A stretch of 57,462 bases of DNA from CAZBSE01 sp964561115 (GCA_964561115.1 CAZLOE010000006.1:1-57462), one strand, 5' to 3'. Shown: positions 43,822-52,871, numbered from the stretch's first letter. Notes: generated by a model from the sequence alone, not told the origin. Made by a program: numbers and translations.

Positions 43822-43980
43822 ATATTAAATATCAGTAAAAATAAAATATCTTTTAAAATTTAAATCTTTTTTTCTTTAACCAATGTAAGGTAATATATTT
43901 TAAGGAATACCTTTTTTTATCAATTATTATCTTATATAATTACGCTAAACTTTTTTCTATAAAAATTTTTGAGTTTTATT

Positions 43981-44340
43981 ATGAACAAAACCTACTCAGG
44001 TGATGAGCAAGCCCAAGATATAGGATATTTCCCATTTATAGACCCTGATGAAAAAACAGTTTTTACAGCTCCCTGTATTCTAGAAAACACTGTCAGCGGA
44101 ATTCTTATCCTGACCAATAAAAAATTATTCTTTTATTTTTATTCCAACATAACCAGGGATAAAAAGTTTATAGCCACCTATCCCTTTATTGTTTCTGTAG
44201 ATTTAAAAGAAGGTCTTATTTATTCCACACTGACCATCAGAAATAAAAGAGAAAGCTTCAAAATACAAAAGTTGAAGAAAAAAGATGCAAGAGAATTTCA
44301 CAGAATCCTTAAAAAAATCATACTGAAAAATAAAAAATAA
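43981..44340 (+). CDS. hypothetical protein, PH-domain-like
   Basis: I do not recognise this as a named gene. The 119-aa protein begins at ATG 43981; a TTG four codons upstream is possible. The pattern GILILTNKKLFFY, followed by short strands, ISTL-like turns and a final basic helix (KKDAREFHRILKKIILK), resembles bacterial PH/GRAM-like folds such as YokE. No signal peptide or membrane segment is seen. It is a lone plus-strand gene between tRNA-Gly and a convergent 3D-domain gene. A perfect TATAAT (43935-43940) lies upstream without a good -35. Confidence 0.65.
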   Translation: MNKTYSGDEQAQDIGYFPFIDPDEKTVFTAPCILENTVSGILILTNKKLFFYFYSNITRDKKFIATYPFIVSVDLKEGLIYSTLTIRNKRESFKIQKLKKKDAREFHRILKKIILKNKK

Positions 44341-44388
44341 GGTAAAATAAGAAAATAAAAATCATCTGCTCATATATCTTCTTATATA

Positions 44389-44901
44389 CTATTCATTTTC
44401 AGACAGATCAGCGATATTATAACCTTTTACGTCTATTATATTGATCCAGATACCTCTCATACCGAATTTTTTAGCTTCTTCTTTTGAATCAAAATAAATG
44501 TCTATCCTGTTGCCCTTTATCTTTCCTCCTGTATCCTCGGCTACGAATATTCCCATATCTTTTATTTCAATTCTGGTTCCCAGAGATATGACCTTAGGAT
44601 CCACAGCGACCATTCCCTGCTCTATTTCCTTTCCTGTCGCTGTTATATTATTAGTACCCTGTGAAGAATCGTTGGCACTGTATCCTGAAGCCAAAAAATA
44701 ATACCACTCTACTTCTTTCTCTACTTCTACGACCTCTCTGACTACTATTTCCTCAGCTTCTTCAGGATCAGCTCCTTCGGTGTAAGAAGAAAATATATTA
44801 AACCCATCATTCCTATAAAATAGGTATAATAAAGTTATAAAAAGCAAAAATACTATTAGCGCCCAAAATAATACATGTATTGCTACATTGTATTTTCTCA
44901 T
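44389..44901 (-). CDS. 3D-domain protein, probable membrane-anchored muralytic enzyme
   Basis: Starting at ATG 44901 (170 aa, AAGGAT upstream), the protein has one membrane helix (~8-28), an acidic Glu/Val-rich spacer (~45-65) and a C-terminal 3D domain (~68-160). The three diagnostic aspartates are Asp101 (AVDPKV), Asp123 (AEDTGG) and Asp134 (RIDIYF). The family shares a double-psi barrel with MltA and is found in YocH/YuiC/Rpf-like wall hydrolases. An upstream in-frame ATG at 44976 lacks a ribosome binding site. It is convergent with the PH-like gene. Confidence 0.85.
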   Translation of the reverse strand: MRKYNVAIHVLFWALIVFLLFITLLYLFYRNDGFNIFSSYTEGADPEEAEEIVVREVVEVEKEVEWYYFLASGYSANDSSQGTNNITATGKEIEQGMVAVDPKVISLGTRIEIKDMGIFVAEDTGGKIKGNRIDIYFDSKEEAKKFGMRGIWINIIDVKGYNIADLSENE

Positions 44902-45062
44902 TTTTATATCCTTTTTTATATTGCATTTTTTACAAAATTTTAATAATTTTTTTAAAACATATCTCAATAAAGCCACACAAAACCAAGTATTATATATAAA
45001 AAACTAAAAAAATCAACCCTGAAATAATTAAACTGCTATTTTCTTCAATAGTGCATATCTGG

Positions 45063-45088
45063 ATTACTGATAAAAATTACTGATAAAA
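45063..45088 (+). repeat. 13-bp perfect tandem repeat upstream of the dnaE promoter
   Basis: ATTACTGATAAAA occurs twice back to back (45063-45075 and 45076-45088), ending 17 bases before the -35 element. It may be an activator site or simple slippage; nothing like it was seen at the lexA promoter. Confidence 0.8.
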
Positions 45089-45105
45089 AATGGCTAATTT
45101 TCCTA

Positions 45106-45134
45106 TTGACCAAACATATGTTCGGTTGTAATAT
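45106..45134 (+). promoter_or_regulatory. SOS-controlled promoter of dnaE-dinB
   Basis: A -35 TTGACC (45106-45111) and a -10 TAATAT (45129-45134) are 17 bases apart. Between them, at 45111-45124, lies CAAACATATGTTCG. Its complement CGAACATATGTTTG fits the LexA box CGAAC-RNRY-GTTY. LexA bound here would sit inside the promoter spacer. This is stronger than the box at lexA itself. Confidence 0.88.
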
Positions 45135-45191
45135 ATAGATAAACAATTCTAAATATATACACCATAAATCTAAGGGGCAGTGCTAAATAAA

Positions 45192-48100
45192 ATGGCTTTT
45201 TTTTCTCATCTGCATGTTCACAGTGAATACAGTCTTATGGAATCAACCATAAGCATAAAAGAGCTGGCCAGCGCCGCTGCCAAAAACGGCATGAAGGCAG
45301 TCGCCCTTACCGATAAGTATGTAATGAGCGGGGCTGTCGAGTTCTATAAAGAAGCAATCAGGAAAAACATAAAACCTATAATCGGATGTGAGATCCGGGT
45401 CATGAACAGCGGGATGATCTCCCAAATGGTGATACTTATAAAAAACATAACAGGATATGAGAATCTTTGTCAGATAATAAGCAAATCAAACATGGAAAGC
45501 AAGACTCCGACACCGTCAGTCAAAATATCGGATCTCCGAAAAAAAAGCGGAGGCCTTATAGGTCTGAGCTGCTGCAAATCCGGCGAGATTTCCCAGCTGC
45601 TGGGGCAGGAAAAGACAAAGGAAGCACTTAGAGCTGTAGAATATTACCAGGAATTATTTAGTGGAGATTTCTTTATAGAGATTCAGAGATATCCGAAAAC
45701 AAAAAGTATGCTTTCCTTATCCCTGCCCTCTGAGATACTGGTCAACTTTGCCCTAAAGAACAATATCCCAATAGTGGCAACAAACAATGTCCACTACCTA
45801 AATAAGGCAGACTACGGAATATATAAATGCCTTTCCAAAATAAAAGCCATGGGGACAAAGGCCGGGTCTGATATTGAATTTATCGATAATGATGAACATT
45901 ATTTTAAATCCACCGCTGAAATGGCCAGCCTTTTCTCAGATATACACCAGGCAGTATCCAATACTACAGTTATAGCAGACAGGTGCAGCCTGGAGCTTCC
46001 GCTCGGTAATATAATCTTCCCCCACTTTAAGGTTCCGGGGAGAATACCGGAGGAAGATTACCTTAAAAAGCTATGCTCCCGGGGGCTAAAATGGAGATAC
46101 GGCAGCAATCCTTCCCCGGATATCCTCAGAAGGTTGAAAAAGGAGCTGGAGGTGATCATGGAAACAGGTTTCTGCGGGTACTTTCTCATAGTTGCCGATA
46201 TAGCAAGATTCGCCCGCAAAAACAACATTCCCATCTGCGGAAAGGGCTCATCTGCAGGAAGCATAGTATCTTATATTCTGGGCATATCCAATGTCGATCC
46301 TGTAAAAAATAATCTTTATTTTGAAAGATTTCTTAACAGGGAAAGAAAAGAGCCCCCTGATATAGATATCGACCTGTCCCATAAGAGAAGGGCTGAAATA
46401 ATCAAATATATTACACTGAAATATGGTAAAAATAATATCTCCAGGGTATGTACCTTCTCTACCCTGAAACCAAGAGCTGCGGTAAGAGAAGCGGGAAGAT
46501 TTCTGGGATGCAGCAAAGAAGATGCGGACCGGATAGTAAATACATATTCCTCCTCCCTCTCCTCAGGATTCCCGGTCAGGCAGTATAAAGGGATCACCGC
46601 AAAAGACAGGGAATGTTCAGATGTAAGAGATATTCAACATAAAAAAATAACCTTTATATCAAGAAAAATTGAAAACTACGTCCGCCATACCTCCTTGCAT
46701 CCTTCCGCATTTATTATATCCAGCACCGATCTGACCAAAAAAATACCCCTTACCCTGTCCCAGACCGGTGAAACCACAAGCCAGTATGATAAGGACAGCA
46801 TAGAAGATCTGGGCCTCTTAAAAATAGATCTGATAAATTCTCTGAGCCTCAGTTTGCTGGAAGATACAGCCAGTATGCTTAAGGCTAAAAGAAATATAGA
46901 TCTTGATATCAGGGAAATAAGATACGATGACAGTAAAACATTTGACCTCATAAAAAATGGAAAGACTCTGGGGGTTTTTCAGCTTGAAAGTTACGGCATC
47001 AGAAAACTTGCAAAAAAAATAAAGCCGTCAACATTAAACGACATTACATTTCTGATCTCTCTGTACAGACCCGGCCCCCAGCAGTCTGGAATGGTCAAAA
47101 ACTTTATTGAAAGAAAATTCGGGAGAGAAAAGGCTTCCTATCTTCACCGGGATCTGGAGCCTGTTCTAAGCGAGACCTATGGAATAATACTATACCAGGA
47201 ACAGGTGATGCAAATAGCGGTTAATATAGCAGGATACTCTCTGAGTGAAGCCGATAATTTAAGGAAGGCTATGACCAGACTTTCAAAAGAAGAAATGGGA
47301 AGGCAAAAAGAACGTTTTATTAAAGGGGCAGCCTGCAGAGGTTATCATATAAGAACTGCAAAAGAGATCTTTAAACTGATATCCAAATTCGCAAGTTACG
47401 GTTTTGTCAAAGCTCACGCTGCCGCCTATGCCGAACTGTCATATAAGACCTGCTATATAAAGGCACATTATCCGGCAGAACTTCTATCAACAATACTGAC
47501 TGATAACTCGGGATACTACAGCAGAGCTCAATATACTGAAGAGGCAAGGCGTTTTGGCATAAAAATAAAACTTCCCGACATAAACAGCAGCGGATTTAAA
47601 TTTTCCGTCGAAGACGAGGGAAAATCCATAAGAATTCCCCTTATGACCGTAAGAGAACTGGGACAAACAGGTGTCGGCTCCATAATAAGAGAAAGAAATA
47701 GAAATGGAAGATTTAAAGACTTTACTGACTTTTACTGCAGGATTTCAAAAAGCGGCTGCAGAATAGCCGGTAAAGCGATCGTGAACCTTATAAAAGTCGG
47801 AGCATTTGATTTTACAGGCCTTAAAAGAAAATATTTACTGCTCGGCTATCATTACCTGGCAAGCAGCAAAAACATTCCTGGCTGCAGCAGCCACCTCCCG
47901 CCTTGCTGTGAAGATCATCTAAAAGATTTTAACCTCCGGGAGACGCTTGAGATGGAAGAAAAAATTCTGGGATTTTGCGCCAGCAGTTCTCCCATGCAGT
48001 ATTTTAAAAGCGAGCTGGAAGAATACCGCACGGTAAGAAGCAGCCTTTTCCCGGATTTTGCGGACAGTAAAGAAGATATATTCACCGCAGGGATAATAAT

Positions 48101-48410
48101 CACCCGGAAAATCAAAAAAACCAGAGATGGAGGAAATATGCTGCTTTGCACCCTGGAAGATGAAGACGGTATGTATGAATCAGTATTTTTCCCCGATGCA
48201 TATAAAAAGAATCTAAAAACAATATCAGGCCAGTCCGCGGTGATAATCAAAGGCAGGATATACTGCAAAGACGACCACATGGCCGTAATCGGTAAAAATT
48301 CTGCCAGTCTCTCCGGCTTAAAGAAAATCAGGAGCAGGGCCAGGAAAGACAGCATAAAAAACAACTTACTGGCGAAAGCAGGCGCGGCATGGGAAGTCCA
48401 GGAAAAATAA
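45192..48410 (+). CDS. dnaE2: DNA polymerase III alpha family, probable error-prone DnaE2
   Basis: C-family polymerase of 1072 aa from ATG 45192; a GTG at 45180 is nearer to AAGGGG but too close. The PHP domain begins HLHVHSEYS, but the usual TDH reads TDK, so this domain looks partly degenerate. The catalytic aspartates are in PPDIDIDLS and LLKIDLINS. Helix-hairpin-helix and OB regions follow, with no extended C-terminal tau-binding tail. The LexA box, length just over 1050 residues and overlap with dinB suggest the damage-inducible DnaE2/ImuC type over the replicative enzyme. The GC content is visibly higher than that of the flanks. Confidence 0.85.
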   Translation: MAFFSHLHVHSEYSLMESTISIKELASAAAKNGMKAVALTDKYVMSGAVEFYKEAIRKNIKPIIGCEIRVMNSGMISQMVILIKNITGYENLCQIISKSNMESKTPTPSVKISDLRKKSGGLIGLSCCKSGEISQLLGQEKTKEALRAVEYYQELFSGDFFIEIQRYPKTKSMLSLSLPSEILVNFALKNNIPIVATNNVHYLNKADYGIYKCLSKIKAMGTKAGSDIEFIDNDEHYFKSTAEMASLFSDIHQAVSNTTVIADRCSLELPLGNIIFPHFKVPGRIPEEDYLKKLCSRGLKWRYGSNPSPDILRRLKKELEVIMETGFCGYFLIVADIARFARKNNIPICGKGSSAGSIVSYILGISNVDPVKNNLYFERFLNRERKEPPDIDIDLSHKRRAEIIKYITLKYGKNNISRVCTFSTLKPRAAVREAGRFLGCSKEDADRIVNTYSSSLSSGFPVRQYKGITAKDRECSDVRDIQHKKITFISRKIENYVRHTSLHPSAFIISSTDLTKKIPLTLSQTGETTSQYDKDSIEDLGLLKIDLINSLSLSLLEDTASMLKAKRNIDLDIREIRYDDSKTFDLIKNGKTLGVFQLESYGIRKLAKKIKPSTLNDITFLISLYRPGPQQSGMVKNFIERKFGREKASYLHRDLEPVLSETYGIILYQEQVMQIAVNIAGYSLSEADNLRKAMTRLSKEEMGRQKERFIKGAACRGYHIRTAKEIFKLISKFASYGFVKAHAAAYAELSYKTCYIKAHYPAELLSTILTDNSGYYSRAQYTEEARRFGIKIKLPDINSSGFKFSVEDEGKSIRIPLMTVRELGQTGVGSIIRERNRNGRFKDFTDFYCRISKSGCRIAGKAIVNLIKVGAFDFTGLKRKYLLLGYHYLASSKNIPGCSSHLPPCCEDHLKDFNLRETLEMEEKILGFCASSSPMQYFKSELEEYRTVRSSLFPDFADSKEDIFTAGIIITRKIKKTRDGGNMLLCTLEDEDGMYESVFFPDAYKKNLKTISGQSAVIIKGRIYCKDDHMAVIGKNSASLSGLKKIRSRARKDSIKNNLLAKAGAAWEVQEK

Positions 48411-49570
48411 TACATATAGATATGGACGCCTTCTTTGCACAAATCGAGCAAAGAGACACTCCCGAATATAAAAACAAGCCCCTGATTGTAGGCGGACCGC
48501 TAAACAGAGGGGTGATCTCCTCTGCCTCTTACGAAGCAAGAAAATATGGGCTTCATTCAGGCATGCCTCTCACACGGGCAAAAAGGCTCTGCCCTAAAGG
48601 GATCTTTGTCCCCGTGGACATGGAAAAATATCTTAAGGAATCAATACGGATAAGAAAGATATTCTTTCAATTCACTCCCCTGGTAGAGGCAATAGGCTGT
48701 GATGAAGCCTTCCTTGATATAACAGGCTGTGAAAAGCTCTTTGGCGATGAACTTGAAATAGCCAAAAAAATAAAGGGCAGGATATATGAACAGACCAATC
48801 TGACTTCCTCTGCCGGCATAGGTCCAAATAAATTTCTGGCAAAACTTGCCTCAAGCATAGATAAACCAAACGGTCTTATAGTACTTGAAAACACCAAAGA
48901 AGTCATAAAAAAAGTCAAACTCCTGCCGGTATCCTATATATGGGGAGTCGGAAGGGTCACATGCGAAGAACTTAAATCAATGGGAATCATAACTATAGGT
49001 GATCTTGCCGGAGCTCCGCTGGAAATAATCGAAAATAAGTTTGGAGAGCCAGGCAGAATCATACATAAAATGGCAAATGGATTTGATGACAGAAAAGTGA
49101 CACCAAATCAGGAGCCAAAGTCAATAGGAAGAGAAATAACCTACAGCAGGGATATAGATGATCTTGGAACACTGGGATCGACACTTCTCCTCCTTTCACA
49201 AAAAATATCAAGAAACCTACGGCTGAAGAAATATAAAGGCAGAGTGATCACTTTAAAGATAAGGTTTTCCGATTTTAAAACCATCACCAGGAGGATAACT
49301 CTAAAAAAATATACTTCCAATATATTTGATATACACAAATTCTCTGTGTCTCTACTTAAAAATCTCGATCTTAACAGAAAAAAAATCAGGCTGATTGGAA
49401 TTTCGGTAAGCGGCTTAAAACTAACCTCTGTGCTGGGAGATCTAATATCTACAGGCGGATCATCAGAGGATGAAAATCTTGCCGAGGCCATTGATAGAAT
49501 ATCGGACAGGTTTGGTGAAAATAAATTGACTATAGCAAAATTAGCAGATAAGGATGAGATAATAGATTGA
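48389..49570 (+). CDS. dinB: DNA polymerase IV (DinB)
   Basis: Y-family translesion polymerase of 393 aa. The catalytic residues are intact: Asp11 in HIDMDAFFA, and Asp105-Glu106 in GCDEAFLD, which separates it from the catalytically dead ImuB partner of classic DnaE2 systems. SSASYEARKYGLHSGM and the little-finger region are normal. A C-terminal QLxLF clamp motif is not obvious. The ATG overlaps the dnaE end by 22 bases, so both are one SOS-regulated unit. Codon use is GC-richer, like dnaE. Confidence 0.95.
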   Translation: MGSPGKIIHIDMDAFFAQIEQRDTPEYKNKPLIVGGPLNRGVISSASYEARKYGLHSGMPLTRAKRLCPKGIFVPVDMEKYLKESIRIRKIFFQFTPLVEAIGCDEAFLDITGCEKLFGDELEIAKKIKGRIYEQTNLTSSAGIGPNKFLAKLASSIDKPNGLIVLENTKEVIKKVKLLPVSYIWGVGRVTCEELKSMGIITIGDLAGAPLEIIENKFGEPGRIIHKMANGFDDRKVTPNQEPKSIGREITYSRDIDDLGTLGSTLLLLSQKISRNLRLKKYKGRVITLKIRFSDFKTITRRITLKKYTSNIFDIHKFSVSLLKNLDLNRKKIRLIGISVSGLKLTSVLGDLISTGGSSEDENLAEAIDRISDRFGENKLTIAKLADKDEIID

Positions 49571-49590
49571 ATCGATTTCCCTTTCCTTCT

Positions 49591-50106
49591 TTACCGTAAA
49601 GCAAATCTTTCAAATCTTTCTCTTCTGGCTTTGCATATAGGACACAAAGCTGGGGGTTTCTCTCTTGCGCATAAATACCCGCATACCCTGCATCTCCATA
49701 CCGGGTATCCACTTTTTGAAATCTTGTCTCCCGGTTTCTTCACCTTTTCCGCACTGCTCTGTTTTTTCTTTCTAAATCTTCTTTCCGGAATCGACTTTAC
49801 TTCCTTTTTTCCCTTCAGTATCTCTTGGTCAACATAAAGAGCACAATAGCATGTTCCATATTCACCCAGATCTGGATCCCTGTAATCACAGGGGCATATT
49901 ATATCCATATCTTTTTCTTTTTCACCTGAAGCCAGCCTGCAGGGGCATGCCTGGTATCCATATCTCTTCTGATTTACCAGTAATCCTCTTACCAGTTTCT
50001 TAGTTAAATCAGTGTCAGGATTAAGATGATAACCGCCTGATTCCGCCTCTTCATTTAACTTTTTATATAATCTGTCAACTTCTTCTTTACTTATTTCTTT
50101 GCTCAT
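49591..50106 (-). CDS. ferredoxin:disulfide reductase (FTR catalytic chain fused to rubredoxin)
   Basis: The 171-aa protein carries the ferredoxin-thioredoxin reductase beta motifs CPC (54/56), CPC (71/73) and CYC (86/88) for a [4Fe-4S] cluster and redox-active disulfide, then a basic linker (~95-132) and a rubredoxin-like domain with CRVC (139/142) and CPIC (155/158). Such fusions occur in methanogens and anaerobic bacteria, where the enzyme passes ferredoxin electrons to protein disulfides. The third motif normally reads CHC; the histidine is tyrosine here. A redoxin gene lies seven bases upstream and is a likely partner. It is convergent with dinB. Confidence 0.9.
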   Translation of the reverse strand: MSKEISKEEVDRLYKKLNEEAESGGYHLNPDTDLTKKLVRGLLVNQKRYGYQACPCRLASGEKEKDMDIICPCDYRDPDLGEYGTCYCALYVDQEILKGKKEVKSIPERRFRKKKQSSAEKVKKPGDKISKSGYPVWRCRVCGYLCAREKPPALCPICKARRERFERFALR

Positions 50107-50113
50107 AATTTTA

Positions 50114-50398
50114 TTACTTTAATTTTTCTTTTATTTTATCTTCGTCAAAACCTATTATAAAATCACTATCATCTATCACAATAGTCGGAAAGCTGCAGTC
50201 CGGATTATATTTTTTTAATTCTCCCAGTAATTCTTCCCTTTCTTTACCTTCAGTCATATCTACATCAACATAGTAATAGTCTATATTTAAATTTTTAAGA
50301 AGGTCTTTTGTCTTTCTGCACCACTGGCATGTACTTAATGCATATAAGACTATCTTTCCTTTTTGGTCTCCCTTTATATGTTTCATTTTGGATCTCAT
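50114..50398 (-). CDS. glutaredoxin/NrdH-like redoxin
   Basis: Small thioredoxin-fold protein of 94 aa with redox motif CQWC (24/27), the cis-proline segment FPTIVIDD and the final GFDEDKI helix. Glutathione may be absent in such organisms, so the reductant is probably the adjacent ferredoxin:disulfide reductase. An alternative ATG lies at 50386. Neither has a good ribosome binding site, and a TATAAT at 50412-50417 (minus strand) lies close upstream. Confidence 0.88.
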   Translation of the reverse strand: MRSKMKHIKGDQKGKIVLYALSTCQWCRKTKDLLKNLNIDYYYVDVDMTEGKEREELLGELKKYNPDCSFPTIVIDDSDFIIGFDEDKIKEKLK

Positions 50399-50482
50399 TT
50401 ATAATTTTAATATTATAACATTAAAGTAAAGCTTTAAACATTTCTAATGTCAGGATTGTAGAAAAAGATAAAGAAATAACTG

Positions 50483-51997
50483 CTATTCCTCTTCCAAGAT
50501 TTCTATAAATTTTTTCACCAGTTGAGGATCAAACTGCGAACCGCTTGATTTTTCCAGCTCTCCTATTGCTTCTTTTTTAGTCAATGTCCTCTTATAGAAC
50601 CTCCCGCTCCTCATGACATCATATGCATCAGCAATAGCGGTAATACGCGAAGCTATAGGTATATCTTCACCCTTTAGTCCCTGTGGATAACCTGTCCCAT
50701 CCCATCTTTCATGGTGGGTCAATATATATTCAGCAATATTGGAATATTTATATGATGATTTTGCTATATTATATCCTATCTCAGGATAACTCCTTAAAAT
50801 TTTCCAGTCTTTTTCACTTAACTTGTCCCTCTTGGTAACAATATCATCGGGTATGGCTATCTTACCAAGATCGTGGAGATCAGCCAGTATAGACAGCTCA
50901 TCCAGCTTGCTTTTTGGAAGTCCTATAGTGCGCCCTAATTTTAAGGCAAATTTTCTTACCCTTTTCCCGTGTTCTCTTGTCTCGTAGCTGTCTTCCATCA
51001 GTGAATCTACAAGTGAAGATATTACTGAATCAGGAATGCTTTTGGACTCGAAAAGCTTATTCTTATACATCTCATCTTTTGCATCCTTTACAATACCCTG
51101 AAAGTCCTGTTCTTTGTCCTGCTTTGTAGCCGACCCCATTGCCATTTCAAATTTTACTTTTCCTTTACTGTTTTTTTGACAGATCTCCTTGACCCTGCTC
51201 ATTACTTTACGACTATAGTCTGCTGAAGTTCTGGGCAGGAGTATTGCAAACTCATCCTCTCCCCATCTTGCAATAATATCTTCTCTCCTGCAGCATTCTC
51301 TTATAGCTTTTGCAATAATCTTTAATATCTTATCGCCTTCTTCACTTCCAAAAGCATCATTTATCAACTTTAAGCCATTCACATCCCCAATGATAAAACT
51401 TAATGGAAGCTGCCTTTCAGAATCCAACCTTTTTACCTCTTCTTCAAAATAAGCTCTATTAAAAAGTCCAGTCAGTTCATCATGGAATCTTAAAAAGTTT
51501 AGTTTTTCTTCTGCTTCTTTCCTTTTAGTGATGTCGCTTATTAATATCTGAACAGCTTTGACATCTCTATTTCTTTTTATAAGACCATAAAATACTTCTC
51601 CGTAAAAAATATCCCCATCCTTGTTCTGACCACTTATCTCAAACGATATCCCTTCTTTTCCACTCAGGGCGTAAGCAAAGATCTTAAGATATCGCGGTAT
51701 ATCCTCTGTACTGAGAAACTTTATCTTTGTAAAATGCTTTCCTACTATTTCTTTTTCAGATTGCCCTAAGAAATTCAATACTTTTTTATTACATGATGTT
51801 ATTATTCCATCCTCATTAATGTTAATTATTCCAAATGGAGCAGTATTTATTAAAGTCTCGTATTGCTCTATATTATCTTCCATAGCCTCACCCAGTTTAT
51901 CCAAACTGGGCTGTGACTCTTGATAACCTTCTATTATTTGCTTTAATTTATCTATCTCCGAAATCAACTGTTTTTTTATTTTATTATTCTCTTCCAT
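50483..51997 (-). CDS. PAS-GGDEF-HD-GYP cyclic-di-GMP protein
   Basis: Cytosolic signalling protein of 504 aa. A short coiled coil leads to a PAS domain (~45-165), a GGDEF domain (~170-325) with the motif GEDEF (near 245), and an HD-GYP domain (~330-504) with LHDLGK and HHERWDGTGYP. Both halves keep key acidic or metal-binding residues, so it could both make and break cyclic-di-GMP. It starts three bases after the membrane protein gene at 52001-52645, suggesting a coupled sensor pair. It is a paralogue of the protein at 26952-29018. Confidence 0.92.
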   Translation of the reverse strand: MEENNKIKKQLISEIDKLKQIIEGYQESQPSLDKLGEAMEDNIEQYETLINTAPFGIININEDGIITSCNKKVLNFLGQSEKEIVGKHFTKIKFLSTEDIPRYLKIFAYALSGKEGISFEISGQNKDGDIFYGEVFYGLIKRNRDVKAVQILISDITKRKEAEEKLNFLRFHDELTGLFNRAYFEEEVKRLDSERQLPLSFIIGDVNGLKLINDAFGSEEGDKILKIIAKAIRECCRREDIIARWGEDEFAILLPRTSADYSRKVMSRVKEICQKNSKGKVKFEMAMGSATKQDKEQDFQGIVKDAKDEMYKNKLFESKSIPDSVISSLVDSLMEDSYETREHGKRVRKFALKLGRTIGLPKSKLDELSILADLHDLGKIAIPDDIVTKRDKLSEKDWKILRSYPEIGYNIAKSSYKYSNIAEYILTHHERWDGTGYPQGLKGEDIPIASRITAIADAYDVMRSGRFYKRTLTKKEAIGELEKSSGSQFDPQLVKKFIEILEEE

Positions 51998-52000
51998 TTC

Positions 52001-52645
52001 TTATATTATTAGTTTTAATTTTCTTTCAATACTATTTAATTCTCTCTTAAAGTTCTCATATGCCAGATTGGATTCACTGCTGATTTCTTCAAGTTCTGCA
52101 GGTTCTGATAACAGTGAAAATTTAGTAAAGAACAATTTTTCCTTGGTAAGATGTTCCTTTTCGTAATTAAATGCATCTTTCAAAAAGCCCGGGGCTTTTA
52201 TTTCTGAAAATTTCTTTAGATAATTATTGTATTGTTCTGCAATATCTATAGCATAATTTACCTTTTCTTCGAAATTAAATTTCTCTTCATCAAACTTTCT
52301 AACCAGGCTTTTTATATCTCCTGAGTACATATTAAACAGTTTATAGTAATTGCTTCTAAAATCATTGAACTGTGTTATCCTTTTTTTGCTTCTTGATTTA
52401 TCCGTCAGCACAAGTGCAATACAGCCTACTGCAAGTACGACTACGACTATACTTGTTGCACCATATAATATTCCTCCTGTGAACAGATTGAAATAAACAA
52501 TTCTTTCATTGGTGATTATATAAACTACCAGTACTATTATCTCAAGCAGCATTGCGGATACTACCAAGATAAAATATTTGAGTCTTATAACCTTATATCC
52601 GAAATCTTTAAATGCTTTTGGACCTTTTATTTTATTAATGACCAT
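52001..52645 (-). CDS. membrane protein of unknown function, partner of the PAS-GGDEF-HD-GYP protein
   Basis: Not recognised. The 214-aa protein has two membrane helices (about 24-45 and 53-80) joined by a very short loop, then a basic stretch and a ~130-residue soluble, charged, helical domain. There is no HAMP or catalytic motif. The three-base gap to the downstream cyclic-di-GMP gene suggests co-translation, so it may be a membrane-side sensor or anchor for that protein. This role is inferred from position only. Confidence 0.75.
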   Translation of the reverse strand: MVINKIKGPKAFKDFGYKVIRLKYFILVVSAMLLEIIVLVVYIITNERIVYFNLFTGGILYGATSIVVVVLAVGCIALVLTDKSRSKKRITQFNDFRSNYYKLFNMYSGDIKSLVRKFDEEKFNFEEKVNYAIDIAEQYNNYLKKFSEIKAPGFLKDAFNYEKEHLTKEKLFFTKFSLLSEPAELEEISSESNLAYENFKRELNSIERKLKLII

Positions 52646-52871
52646 ATTCTATTTACCCTATCTTATTAATTATTATTAATGCTTTTATATTTTTATTAAT
52701 ATATTAATATATTATACCATAAATTTATTTTTTTAGACTAATATAATTATAACATTTAATATATATTAGTATAAATTATTCATACTTTAAATCAACTGAG
52801 AGATGCACATGGGATCTTATAGGGTCACTTGCAGATTAAATATAGGTAATAATATATTTAAAATGTAAACA

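Noticed and set aside
52646..52871. AT-rich gap with several short TTAATAT palindromes, considered as a replication or attachment site.
   Set aside because: No DnaA boxes, integrase gene or repeat pairs were seen; simple low-complexity AT sequence explains it.
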